Below, piece after piece: positions 20,327 to 31,460 of a stretch of DNA of 64,000 nt. The DNA comes from Dugong dugon (Eukaryota; Chordata; Mammalia; Sirenia; Dugongidae), in assembly GCA_030035585.1 (NCBI GenBank), contig CM057469.1:19896501-19960500 (forward strand), read 5' to 3'. Position 1 is the stretch's first letter. The number at the start of each line of letters is the position of its first letter. Below the pieces are notes generated by a model. That model had not been told where the DNA came from and did not search any database. It saw only the letters and a program-made list of their open reading frames with translations. A program made the translations under genes and the position numbers.

Positions 20327-23300
20327 GTTGTTGTTATTAGGCGTTGTTGAGTCAGTTCTGAGTCATAGCGACCCTATGTACAACAGAACAAAATACTGGC
20401 CGGTCCTGCGCTGTCCTTACAATCCTTGCTATGTTCGAGCCTATTGTCACAGCCACTGTGTCAGTCTATCTTGTTGAGGGTTTTCCTCTTTTTCGATGAC
20501 CCTCTGCTTTACCAGGCACGGTGTCCTTCTCCAGGGACTGGTCCTCCTGAAAAGTCTCACCACCCTCACTTCTAAGGAGCATTCCAACTGTACTTCTTCC
20601 AAGACAGATGTGTTCATTCTTCTGGCAGTCCATGGGATATTTAATATTTTTTGCCAACATCATAATTCAAAGGCATCAACTCTTCTTTGGTCTTCCTTAT
20701 TCATTGTCCAGCTTTCACATGCATATGAGGCAACTGAAAATGCCATGACTTGGGTCAGGTGCACCTTAGTCCTCAAAATGACGTCTTTGTTTTTGAACAC
20801 TGTAAAGAGGTCTTTTGCAGCAGATTTGCCCAATGCAATTCATCGTTTGATTTCTTGACTCCTGCTTCCATGGGCGTTGATTGTGGATACAAGTGAAATG
20901 AAATCCTTGACAACTTCAGTCTTTTCTCCGTTTATCATGATGTTGCTTATTGGTCCAGCTGTAAGGATTTCTGTTTTCTTTATGTTGAGGTGTAATCCAT
21001 ACTGAAGGCTATAGTTTTTGATCTTCATCAGTAAGTGCTTCAAGTCCTCTTCCCTTTCAGCTAGCAAGGTTGTGTCATTTGCCGGCTGTTAATGAGTCTT
21101 CCTCCAATCCTGATCCACATACTTCTTCATACAAAGATAAGTCAAAAAGTATTGTTACAAAATCATAGAAACCTTTATTAAACAAAAATATCAAAATGTG
21201 AAGCTATTGTTTCTCAACATATCCTCCATCTAGGTCTATGCACTTCAGAAGGCAGTATTTCCATCTCTCTAACCCTTCCCAAAGAATTCCCTGCTCTTCG
21301 ATTTACACCACGTCAAAACAGCAGTTTTGGCACCCTGGAGGACTCAAATCATGTTCCTTTTAAATATTCTTTGAGTTTTGGGAACAAAAAGAAGTTTAAA
21401 GGAGCAAGATCAAGGCTGTAGGGTGGATGGGGTAAGGTTTCCCAACAAAATTCACATAGGACGGTCTTTGCTACCCTCAAAGAAGGAGCAGGTGCATTGT
21501 CATGTTGGAAAAAAATTCCTCAGTGCAAATTTCTGGCCTTTTTCTCACCAATGCAGTTTTCCATTTTCTTAAAACTTCTTCATAATAACCCCTCATGACC
21601 ATCCTGTGTTCTCTGAGAAAATCTATCAAGATTACCCCCTTTGGAATCCCAAGAAAAATTCTCCATAACCTTCTGAGCAGTCTTACCTCTCTTGGCTCAT
21701 CTTTGAGGTCTTCCTGACCTTCCTTAAAATGCTTGATCCATCTAAAAACTGTTGTTTTATGTGGGGCAGCATTCCCATAAGCTTGTTGCAAAACCTCAAT
21801 GATTTGGGAAGGTATCCACTTGAGTTTTGTTTAAAATTTGGTATTAGCTCTGACCTGAAAATTGTTTTTCTCCATTGCACAAAAAGTATTATTTTTTTTT
21901 TTTGAAGGTACCCTAATGAGACTAAGACAAGTATATTCCTGAGAGAACTTGTCTGCAGCCATCCACTGATCATAGAGACATGTTTACATGTTTTGCCTGG
22001 AATAAACCCGTGCATGTACGAACTGGAACCCTAGTAGCAAAACTTTTTTACTTACCCTTGTATAGTCCAGTTTCTAGGATTCTTTGCTCAGCACACAGAT
22101 TGAATACATCTGGTGAAAGGATACAACCCCAAGGCACACCTTTCCTGATTTTAGACCATGCAGTAGTCCCTTGTTCCATTCGAACGACTGCCTCTTGGTC
22201 TACGTACAGGTTCCACGTGAGCACAATTCAGTATTCTGGAATTCCCATTCTTACAGTGTTATCCATAATTTGTTATGATCTACACAGTCGAATGCCTTTG
22301 CATAGTCAATAAAACACAGGTAAACATTTTTCTGGTATTCTCTGCTTTCAGCCATGATCCATCTGACATCAGCAATGATGTCCCTCATTCCACATCTTCT
22401 TCTGAACCCAGCTTGAATTTCCCTTTTGATGTATTGCTACAACTGTTTTTGAATTATCTTCAGCAAAGTTTTATTTGTGTGTGATATTAATGATATTGTT
22501 CCACAATTTCTGCATTCTCTTGGATCACCTTTCTTTGGAATGGTCACAAATATGGATATCTTCCAGCTGGCTGGCCAGATAGCTGTCTCCCTAATTTCTT
22601 GGCTTAGATGAGTGAGTACATCTAGCATTGCATCTGTTTATTGAAACGTTTCAATTGGTATTCCATCAATTCCTGGAGTCCTGTTTTTCACCAATGCCTT
22701 CAGTGAAACTTGAACTTCTTCCTTCAGTATCATCAGTTCTTGATCATATACTACCTCCTGAAATGGTTGAAAACGTCAACCAATTCTTTTTGGTACAGTA
22801 ACTCTGTGTACTCCTTCCATTTTCTTTTGATGCTTCCTGCGTTGTTCAATATTTGCCCACAGAATCCTTCAAAATTGCAACTTGAGGCTTACTTTTTTTC
22901 TTCAGTTCTTTCAGCTTGACAAATGTCAAGCGTCTTCTTCCCTTTTGGTTTTCTAACTGCAAGTCTCTGCACATGTCGTTAGAATACTTTAGTTTGTCTT
23001 CTCGAGCCACCCTTTGAAATCTTCCGTCCAGCTCTTTTACTTCATCATTTATTCCATTAGCTTTAGCTACTCTACATTCAAGAACAAGTTTTAGAATCTC
23101 TTCTGATATCCATTTTGGTCTTTTCTTTTTTCCTGTCTTTTTAATGACCTTTTGCTTTCTTCATGTGTGATGTCCTTGATGCCATCCCACAATTCATCTG
23201 GTCTTCAGTCATTAGTGTTCAATGCATCAAATCTATTCTTGAGATGGTTTCTAAATTCAGGTGTGATATACTAAAGGTCATACTTTGGCTCTTGTGGACT

Positions 23301-24432
23301 TGTTTTAATTTTCTTCAGCTTCAGCTTGAACTTTCATATAAGGAATTTATTGTCTGTTCTGAAGTTGGCCCCTGGCCTGTTTTCTGACTGATAATATTGA
23401 GTTTTTCCATCATCTCTTTCCACAGATGAAGTAGATTTGATTCCTGGGTATTCCATCCAGTGAGGTCCACATGTATAATCACCATTTATATTGTTGAAAA
23501 AAGTTATTTCCAATAAATTTGTTGTTGGTCTTGCAAAATTCTATTATGCAATCTCTGATGTCGTTTCCATCACCATATTTTCCAACTACTGATCATTTTC
23601 TCTGTTTCCAACTTTCACATTCCAATCACCAGTAATTATCAATGCATCTTGATTGCATGTTTGGTCAATTTTAGACTGTAGAAGTTAGTAAAACGTCTTC
23701 ATCTTTCGCATTAGTGGTTGGTTCATAAATTTGAATACTAGTTGTATTAACTGATCTTCCTTACAGGTATGTGAATATTATCCTATCACTGACAAAGTTG
23801 TACTTCAGGATAGACCTTAAAATGTTTTTTTGACAATGAATGTGACACCATTCCTCTTCAACTTGTCATTCCTAGCATAGTAGACCATATAATTGTCCAA
23901 TTAAAAATGGCCAAAACCATTCCATTTCAGCTCACTGATGCCTAGGATATCTATCTTCAAGTGTTCTGTTTCATTTTTGACAACTTGCAGTTTTCCTAGA
24001 TTCATACTTTGTACATTCCATGTTCTGATTATTAATGGATGTTTGCAGCTGTTTCTTCTCATTTTGAGTTGTGCTACATCGGTAAATGTAGGTCCCAAAA
24101 GTTTGACTCCAACCATGTCATTAAGGTCAACTCTACTTTGAGGAGGCAGCTCTTCCCCAGTCGTATTTTGAGTGCCTTTCAACCTGAGGGACTCATCTTC
24201 TGGCACTGTATCAGACACGGTTCTGCTGCTATTCACAAGGTTTTCACTGGCCAATTTTTTCAAAAGTAGGCTGCCAGGTCCTTCTTCCTAGTCTATCTTA
24301 GTTTGGAAACTCTGCTGAAAACTGTCCACCATGGATGACCCTGCTGGTATTTGAAATACTGGTGTCATAGCTTCCAGCATCACAGCAACACACAAGCCAC
24401 CAAAGTATGACAAACTGACGGTATGACAAAGT
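20327..24432 (-). mobile_element. Near full-length BovB-like RTE LINE, split by a mariner
   Basis: Without the 929-bp mariner it is about 3.18 kb, the size of an intact RTE. Minus-strand order: 5' UTR (24432 to about 24264), apurinic-type endonuclease start (23901-24263, with RTWNVQSMNLGKL and ILGISELKW), linker, RT domain (IPKKGDPRECR at about 22530; FIDYAKAFDCVD at about 22270-22305), RT C-terminus (20840-21067) and a tail 'aacaacaacaggc'. The YADD catalytic box has decayed to 'AND' with loss of the preceding residues (about 21075-21083), and stops and frameshifts abound. Confidence 0.9.
21132..22060 (-). mobile_element. Mariner-type DNA transposon, internally deleted
   Basis: Terminal inverted repeats of about 28 bp: left 'caaagataagtcaaaaagta', right end as reverse complement 'caagggtaagtaaaaaagtt'. 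It is flanked by the TA target duplication (21130-21131 and 22061-22062) and cleanly splits the RTE sequence. The minus strand keeps transposase fragments: the helix-turn-helix region 'FRWIKHFKEGQEDLKDEPR' and 'PKGVILIDFLREHRM', 'YYEEVLRKWK' from the catalytic half. At 929 bp it is shorter than the roughly 1.3 kb of a complete mariner, with frameshifts, so it is inactive. Confidence 0.9.
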
Positions 24433-24530
24433 CACAAATGACTGGCTTAAGACACATCCTACACTGATATGGCCTCATTAACATAATAAAGAAAACTCTG
24501 TTCCCAAATGGGATTACATCCACGGGTATA
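24433..24530 (-). repeat. Solo LTR, part 2 of the nest
   Basis: 'ggcttaagacacatcctac' and 'ggcctcattaacataataaa' match the same LTR interior at 27.15-27.19 and 13.38-13.40 kb. Confidence 0.82.
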
Positions 24531-24727
24531 TTGTTATGTGCTGTCTAGTTGATTCTGACTCATAGCAACCCTATAGGACAGTGTGGAACTGCCCCATAGG
24601 GTTTCCTAGGCGGAAATCTTTATGGGAATAGATTGCCAGGTCTTTTCTCCCATGCAGCGGCTGGTGTGTTCGAACCATGGACTTTTTGGTTAGTAGCTGA
24701 GCACTTAACCACTGCGCCACAAGGGCA
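24531..24727 (-). repeat. AfroSINE inside the nested LTR
   Basis: Minus-strand copy with head 'cttgtggcgcagtggttaag' and tail 'gaatcaactagacagcac'. The words 'atccacgg' (about 24519) and 'atccacag' (24730) are the probable target duplication. Confidence 0.85.
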
Positions 24728-24794
24728 CTTATCCACAGTAAAAGTGTTAGGATTTACAACAGATATTTGGAGGGACACAATTCAATCCATAATG
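24728..24794 (-). repeat. Solo LTR, part 3 (outer end)
   Basis: Contains 'gttaggatttacaacag' and ends 'cacaattcaatccataatg', matching the 5' end of the other minus-strand LTR copies apart from a mutated terminal dinucleotide. Confidence 0.8.
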
Positions 24795-25060
24795 TGTGCC
24801 ATCCCCATGATTGTTTGCAGATTGAGCCATTGTGATCCATAGGATTTTCACTGGCTGATTTTCAGAAGTAGATTGCCAGGCCTTTCTTCCTAGTCCATCT
24901 TAGTTTGGAAGCTCTGCTGAATCATATTCAGCATCATAGCAACACACAAGCCTCCACTGACAGATGGGTGGTAGCTGTGTTTGAGATATACTGTCCGGGA
25001 ATCAAACCTGGGTCTCCCCTATGGAAGGTGAGAATTTTACCAATGAATCACCACTGCCTC
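24795..25060 (-). repeat. tRNA-Gly/RTE composite SINE, 5' part (outer host)
   Basis: Continues the SINE from 20047. The minus strand ends in a tRNA-Gly-like head with the B-box-like 'ggtttgattcccgg' and A-box-like 'tgattcattggtaaaattc'. The body includes 'agcaacacacaagcctccac' on the plus strand. Confidence 0.85.
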
Positions 25061-26399
25061 AAGTCAGGGATAGCATATGAAAAACTTGGGAGATGTGGCA
25101 GAAGTGGAGGATCCTTTCCTGGAGCTAGAGTTTTAAGGAGGACAAGAAGTCTCCCGAGAGCCGCTGCAAAGGAAGGGACTGACAGACCACCTTGAAGATC
25201 AAAGATCTGGAGCCTGAAGGCACCATGCAGCCTGGATACTCCAACCAGGAGCTGCCCGCAGGCTCAGATGAGTCAAGAAAAGAGTAAGCAGCAAACACAG
25301 GATTGGGCGGACTCGTAGCAAGCATTCCTCTCTGGCCTAACCCTTTAAAAGCTTCACCTCAGTCCTTCTTCAGTGCTCAAGTGGATATCTGTGGTCTTTG
25401 TTGTCCTATATCTACCTGTCTCCCCACTCTCAGTCCACCTGGTTTTTGTGAGACCAACCTCCCAAGGTGGACATGTGACCAGGCTGTTCACCAGAACACC
25501 ACATGCCACGGTCTCAATGATGTCAAAGTGGTCATGCTGTCCGACCCAGGCCAATGAGAACAAACGGGACTCAATTCCAAGACTTTTGTTGGAACTCTTG
25601 GGGAAGAGAAACTCTTCCTGCTGGGCGTCCTGAGAAGGTAAGACTTGGTAAGGGTGTAACTACTCACAGCCATGTGCCTCCATGAGTAGAATGCTTCCCT
25701 AGAATGGGGCTGACCCACAGAGAAGTGAGTAGGAACTTTGAGGAGGTCAGCTGAGTCCCTGTACTCATCCCGTCAGACCTGACATCGGCCTTCCCCTGGA
25801 CTTTCAGGCACATGAACCTCACATTCCCATTTTTGCTCCAGTCACTTTAAGTCTGAATTTCTTTCACTTGCAAGTAAGAGTCCTGACTACCACATATCTT
25901 AAAGATATGGAGCCGTAGGAGTGATTCAGGAAAGACTGCTTGACAAAAAGAGGGAAATAGTGAGTTCGAGAGAAAGAGATAAAAACGCACGTGTGTTGGG
26001 CTTAATCCCGCCATCTCAGTGACCTTGTATTTCTGAAGGAGGAAGTCTTTCTCATTCACGCCTTTACAAAACCCTTGCTCTACACTTCATTAGGCTGATC
26101 ACATCATTTTAAACCCCATCAACTTTAAAAGGAGACCCACTTATTATGAAGGTTAATGAGATACACAATATAACGGAACATGGTATAGTCATCCCTTAGC
26201 CATGAATTATTTTCCCATTTGTTAGAAACAAGATAACTATTTGACCAGTTTGGTTAAATGGTGTTCTGATTAATGAAATATACTGATCAGTAGAAACCTA
26301 AAGGTTCCTGTGCAATAAATATACGTAAACTGGACTTCAGTACAGAATTCAGTATCTCTTTCTTTTTTTTTTTTTTTTTTAGGACTTTTCTACACTGAA
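25061..26399. other. Unannotated non-coding DNA
   Basis: Slightly GC-richer than average. Several small frames overlap on both strands without splice or start signals that convince me. The T run at 26362-26380 is a homopolymer. Confidence 0.4.
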
Positions 26400-26604
26400 T
26401 CAAGGGGCTGGGTGGCACAAGTGGTTTGCAACTGGCTGCTAATCTAGTAACTTGAAGGTTGGTGCTTTGAACCCACCATAGCTCCTTGGAAGAAAGGCCT
26501 GGCTAACTGCCTAGAAGATTAGAGACAAGAAAATCCTATGGGGCAGTTCTACTCTGTAACATATGGGGTCGCCAAGAGTCAAGGGCTGGTTTGGTTTGAT
26601 ATAC
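26400..26604 (+). repeat. AfroSINE
   Basis: Plus-strand copy: 'ggctgggtggcacaagtgg', the tRNA-like 'gaaggttggtgctttgaacc', body 'ggaagaaaggcctgg', and tail 'ggtcgccaagagtcaagg'. It is diverged. Confidence 0.85.
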
Positions 26605-26610
26605 TAAATC

Positions 26611-26859
26611 CAGAGTGATCCTTTTAAAATGCAAATCCGACCATGCTTCAACTTCTTCAGTAGCTTCAAATTGTCTTTGAGGTGATATCCAAAATAATTA
26701 CCTTAAACACACAAGCCCTCCCACTGTCTGGCCCTTTCCTGTTTCTCTGGCCTTGTCCTTGTCTCCTGCCAGGCTGCTCATCTCAGTTTCTGGAGGTGCT
26801 TCCCTGTATCTCACCTTTACACCTTGAACATACTGTGTTCCCAGTCATCCCCTAGACAA
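26611..26859 (+). repeat. L2 LINE, left of LTR
   Basis: 'caaatccgaccatgcttcaa', 'cactgtctggccctttcctg' and 'cacctttacaccttgaaca' are L2 3'-end coding-derived sequence. It continues at 27287. Confidence 0.7.
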
Positions 26860-27286
26860 TGTCTCAGTCTCCTAGTGCCGCTATAACAAAATATACAAGT
26901 GGATGACTTTAAAGAAGGGAAATTTATTTTCTCTCAGTTCTAGAAGCTTGAGGTCTGAATTCAGGGCATCAGCTCTAGGGGAAAGCCCATCTTTGTCTCT
27001 CTCAGCTTCTAGTTGCTGCTTACAATCCTTGACATTCCAGGCTTGTAGATGCGTCTGCTTCCATCACCATATGACATCTACCCCCTATGTGTGTGCCTCT
27101 GTGTCTATTCTGCATTTCTTATAAGACACCACTCAGAAGTGATTAGGTTTAGGACACATCTTACTCTGGTATGACCACATTAACATAACAACAGAAAAAT
27201 CCTGTTGCCAAACAGGGTCACATTCACAGGCACCTGGGCTAGGACCTCAACATATATTTTTAGGGGACTCAATTCAGTCCATAACA
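26860..27286 (-). repeat. Solo LTR (ERVL/MaLR type) inside L2
   Basis: Minus-strand LTR, plus-strand text 'tgtctcagtctcctagtgcc' to 'caattcagtccataaca'. It splits the L2. The target duplication is ambiguous at the LTR end ('acaat' on both sides if the last bases are shared). Confidence 0.82.
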
Positions 27287-27625
27287 ATATCTCATCACTC
27301 AAGTTTTAGCTCAGGTCCTGTCAGCCCTTCCCCGTCCTCAGACGAAATCTGTGGTCCTTCTGAACCCTTAAGCACCACTACCCTTTGCACCACTTACCTC
27401 ACTTTAAATTACTTTTTCAATATCAATCTTCCCTGCTAGTCTGTATGCTCCCCAAGGGCAGTCTGTAAAGCTAAGATTTTCCTCAAACTAGTCCCTGTTT
27501 TTTTCACATAGATATGAGTGGTAGTATTTTACGAACGCAATGGATGACATTTGCTCCCCATTATCTCTTCATCACCTAGCATGAAATAATTGCTCGATAA
27601 ATATTTGTCGAATGAATGAATGAAA
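27287..27625 (+). repeat. L2 LINE 3' end, right of LTR, with an insertion
   Basis: 'gcaccacttacctcacttta' and 'tctgtatgctccccaagggc' are L2, and it ends 'ataaatatttgtcgaatgaa' with a (GAAT)n tail. About 84 bp at 27470-27553 do not belong to L2 and match 19779-19878. Confidence 0.7.
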
Positions 27626-28382
27626 ACAAATTTTAAATGCCTTACAAAATTTAGTAAACCAACAAATGAGGCAGTGAGAAGTACAGACCAAACAGATCAT
27701 CTAAAAAGATCCAGGGAAGCCTGTTACCTTACAAATTAATTACAACAATTGTGGAATTTTCTCGTACATTTTCTATTGGTGAGGGAAATGGTGCTGCGCT
27801 TGCTCCAGGATTTGTTGGGACTTTGAAGCCATAGTGATTTTTGGTGTTGGGTGGGTATCAAGGATGAAGCTTCATGCTAGTCAGTGAATCTTACTCTGGA
27901 ACCAGTGATGCAGCTAGAGTGATAGTAGAAACAGGATCCAGCTTCAAGGAGCAAGGTAAAGAGCCAGCAAGAACCAAGGGAAAGGGCAGTTGGGCTGGGG
28001 TTGGGCAGGCTCAGTACCAGTAAGAAATGGAGCAAAAACCAGAACCAGGCAGGAGACAGCAAGGCAGACTTTGACATATGCTGAGGCTTGTAACAGCTCA
28101 TCGGGGAGACCAGGTATGACAACGTTGGATCCCCTCAGTATGCAGGAGTAATTTCCAATAGCTGGCCAGGCTAGAACTTCATAGTTCAGGGATTGGGCAG
28201 GACAGAGCATGTGTGTGCAAGTCACAGCCAGGCCAGATAATACCAGGTAGGGGCTGATCGACCACTCGGGTGAAAAGGGACCCTGCATCAGGACTTTCTG
28301 TTGTAGTCCCTTGTCCAACCCCTTGCCAAAATATGTAAATACAAATACCACACATACACATGTGCACACGCACACACATACA
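27626..28382. other. Unannotated non-coding DNA
   Basis: No repeat or exon recognised apart from the CA-rich end at 28346-28382. Confidence 0.4.
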
Positions 28383-28863
28383 CCTTTTTTTTAAATTTTT
28401 TTAATTGTACTTTGGATGAAGGTTTACAGAGCAAATAGTTTCTCATTAAACAGTTAGTACACATATTGTTTTATGACATTGGTTAACAACCCCACAGCAT
28501 GTCAACACTCTCCCTTTTTGACCTCGGGTTCCCCATTACCAGCTTTCCTGTCCCCTCCTACCTTCTAGTCCTTGTCCCTGGGCTGTTGTGCCCCATTAGT
28601 CTCGTTTTGTTTTTTTTGCATGAAGGGTGAACCTCGAGAGTGACTTCATTACTGAGCTAAAAGGGTGTCTGGGGGCCACACTCTCGGGGTTTCTCCAGTC
28701 TCTGTCAGGTCAGTAAGTCTAGTCTTTTTTTGTGCATTAGAATTTTGTTCTACCCTTTTCTGCAGCGCTGTCCGGGACCCTCTGTTGTGATCCCTGTCAG
28801 AGCACTCAGTGGTGGTAGCTGGGCACCATCTAGTTGTGCTGGACTCAGTCTGGTGGAGACCGA
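28383..28863 (-). repeat. L1 3' UTR, 5'-truncated
   Basis: Minus-strand L1 3' UTR, colinear with 50253-50870: 'ggatgaaggtttacagagca', 'ggttaacaaccccacagc', 'gggggccacactctcgggg'. The poly(A) is the T run at 28385-28392. CA-rich sequence flanks both ends and probably includes the target duplication. Confidence 0.85.
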
Positions 28864-29199
28864 CACACACACATCTTTTGCAGAGAAAATACTTTAACTA
28901 AAAATAATTTCTTAACTAAATTCATCGTATGTGTCTTTATGCTGGGACATTGAGTGACACAGTGAACAAAGTCTAGAATTTTTAATACAAACAAGCACTT
29001 TTTGAATCAAGTTTATGTATAAAAGTTGAATATATAGCATTACTTTGTGACTTATTGAAGGTATTCCTTACGAGGGCTGTGATTATATGATATGAGAGCT
29101 TTTCTTTCTGATTTTCTAATTTCACACAGAAATACTACTTGGAGAAGCTAAATACCATTTCTCAAAATGTACCTATGGATGACCTGCAAGGGTTTTTTA

Positions 29200-29320
29200 A
29201 AAAATGTAGCTTCCTGAGTTCCACCCCAAAGCTATTGAATCAGAATCTCTGAAAATGGGGCCCAAAGCAGCAATTAAACAAAATTCCCAGATGACTGGGA
29301 TGCACAGTATAGTTTGTGCA
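29200..29320 (+). repeat. MER5A-like hAT relic, partial
   Basis: 'tgaatcagaatctctgaaaa', 'ggggcccaaagcagcaatta' and 'actgggatgcacagta' follow the MER5A consensus order. The terminal inverted repeats are lost. Confidence 0.65.
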
Positions 29321-29653
29321 TAGTAACGTGCACAAGAATGCAAACATGTTGATTAACCTGCCTCTCAAATATCAGATGTCCACAGGGAACCTTGACCATT
29401 CCTGACTTTCATTAACTCTTGACTGAATGTCCAACCACTGCCTTAGTGCAAATATTTCATCCGGTTGGTTAGAATGAGAATCACATGCCTCAAAACCAAA
29501 CGTGAGAGAGGTAAAGTTGTCATTCTCTTGTGAAAGTTTAAGAATAAAATGTCTGCTTGCACCACTCCAGAAGTCCCACCCCTTGCATGAGCTGGGAACC
29601 TGTGGGAAGAGCCAACATTTTCCTCAGAGAAAACCTTTGACTCACCCTCAGGT

Positions 29654-29991
29654 ACAATTGGTATGCCATCAATTCCTGGAGCCTTGTTGTTCCCCAGTGC
29701 CTTCAGCACAGCTTGTACTTCTTCCTTCAGTACCAGTGGTCTTTGATCATATGCTACCTCCTGAAATAGTTGAACGTTGACCAATTCTTTTTTTGTACAG
29801 TGCCTGTGTGCACTCCTTCCATCTTCCTTTGATGTTTTCTGTGTCATTCAATTTTTTGCCCATAGAATCCTTCAATATTGCAACTCGAGGCTTGAATTCG
29901 CTCATCAGTTCTTTCAGCTTGAGAAATGCCGAGAAAACTCTTTTGGTTTCCCAACTCCAGGTCTTTGAACATTTTTTTATAATACTTTTCC
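29654..29991 (-). repeat. RTE LINE, inverted 5' segment
   Basis: Minus-strand RTE from the endonuclease-RT linker, colinear with 22.65-22.99 kb ('ccatcaattcctggagcc' to 'tataatacttttcc'). It abuts a plus-strand RTE 3' end at 29992, giving the 5'-inversion structure. Confidence 0.88.
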
Positions 29992-30376
29992 ATTGCATCA
30001 TATGCATGTGAAAGCTGGACAATAAGAAAGGAAGACCAAAGAAGAACCGACGCATTCGAATTATGGTGTCGCCAGAAGAATGAACAAATCTGTCCTGGAA
30101 GAAGTGCAGCTGAATGCCCCTTAACCGTAAGGATGACAAGACTTCATCTCACTTTGGGCACGTCATCAGGAGGGACCAATCACTGGAGAAAGACACCATG
30201 CTTGGTAAAGCAAAGGGTCAGCAGAAAAAAAGGGAGACCCTCCATGAAATGGATTGACACAGTGGCTGCAACAATGGGCTCAGACAAAGCAACAATTGTG
30301 AAGCTGGCACAGAACCAGGCAAGGTTTCATTCTGTTATGAGTCAGAGTCAACTTGATAGCACCTGACAACAACATG
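29992..30376 (+). repeat. RTE LINE, 3' segment of the same insertion
   Basis: Plus-strand 3' end: 'gcatgtgaaagctggacaat', 'gaagaatgaacaaatctgtc', ending 'gatagcacctgacaacaaca'. The RT domain between the two segments is missing. Confidence 0.88.
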
Positions 30377-30445
30377 TACTTGCACACATTCTTGGGCAGT
30401 ATCTGCACCACACCTGGGGAAGAGATGTCTGATGGGTCTACCGCA

Positions 30446-30650
30446 GTGGTTCTCGGTGGAAGGCAACATTGCCTCCCAAGGGACATCTGGTTACGCCTGC
30501 AGATATCTTTGATTGCCACAGTGGGTGTGCTACTGGGTAGAGGCCAAGGATGCTGCTAAACATCTTCCAGTGCACAACACAGTCCCCCACAGCAAAGAAT
30601 TACTAGGTCCAAAATATCAGTAATGTCACTATTGAAATGCTGTGGCCACC
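30446..30650 (+). repeat. hAT/MER-type non-autonomous DNA transposon
   Basis: Starts 'cagtggttctcggtgg' and contains 'gggacatctggttacg', 'ggtgtgctactgggtagagg', 'gatgctgctaaacatcttcc' and 'caaagaattactagg', a layout typical of a hAT-Charlie MER element. I do not assign the subfamily. Confidence 0.6.
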
Positions 30651-31269
30651 CAGAACAAACTAATGAAAAAGATAACTCACATTACCTTTCGGGATGTGAA
30701 TGTATTGATCTAGTGGATGGGGTGTATACCCTCCAACCCTGGAAACCAGTGTGGTGTGATGGAACAAGGAGTTCAGGGAGTCAGAAGACTCCTAGAGTAG
30801 CGTCATGATGTCTTGCTTGCTTGCCTCCCCACTGAATGATGGGGAGATTCATTCATTCATTCATCCTTCAAAGAACATTTATTGTATGCTATTTTGTGTT
30901 AGACGCTAGAAATTCACTCACAAATAGTGCTTGGCTCATAGCCTTCAATCTATAAAAATGTGTTGACTCATTTGCCCATTAAATTTAAGAATTTTTGATG
31001 TGTAAGAATATATTTCAGGATCCTGAGGTACTGTAGGGAAATTTTGTAATTTATTATGTAGCAGTATAGATACGTATGAGGTAAGAAATGTAGCTGAATG
31101 TGTTCTCATCCAATGAGAGCCAACAAACAAACAAAATTGGGATTCCTCATTGTAAGAATCCAAGAAAGGGTCTTAAATAGCTGAGTGAGCAGGTGTTAGG
31201 AGTATGCCAGGCCCGCCAGGCCCACTAGGCCCACTGCCATTTATTGACTCCTTACCCTTACCTAGGGAA

Positions 31270-31460
31270 GGATTATCCAATAAGCAAGGTACACATGGGC
31301 TTACTTGTGCTTACTCACTAATGTGTAGTGCACAATTTCTCCTCTTTTTCACCACATCCCATGTGAAATTGTGCACTACAGATTAGTAAGTAAACACAAG
31401 TAAGCTCGTGGATACCTTGCTTACTGTAAGCCTGTGCGTACATTTCTTACTGGGTAATCC
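31270..31460. repeat. Palindromic repeat / foldback MITE candidate
   Basis: The left arm (31270-31339, from 'ggattatccaataagcaagg' to 'gtagtgcacaatttc') faces a right arm beginning 'gaaattgtgcactacag' at 31365, with a 25-nt spacer. The right arm carries an extra 26-bp unit: 'cttgcttactgtaag' and 'catttcttactgggtaatcc' are tandem versions of its outer end. Confidence 0.85.

Noticed and set aside
22275-23387. Several plus-strand frames of 64-74 codons
   Set aside because: All are antisense to the RTE coding region.
27944-28375. 143-codon minus-strand frame
   Set aside because: Begins in a CA microsatellite, has no splice or start support and overlaps two other open frames of similar quality.
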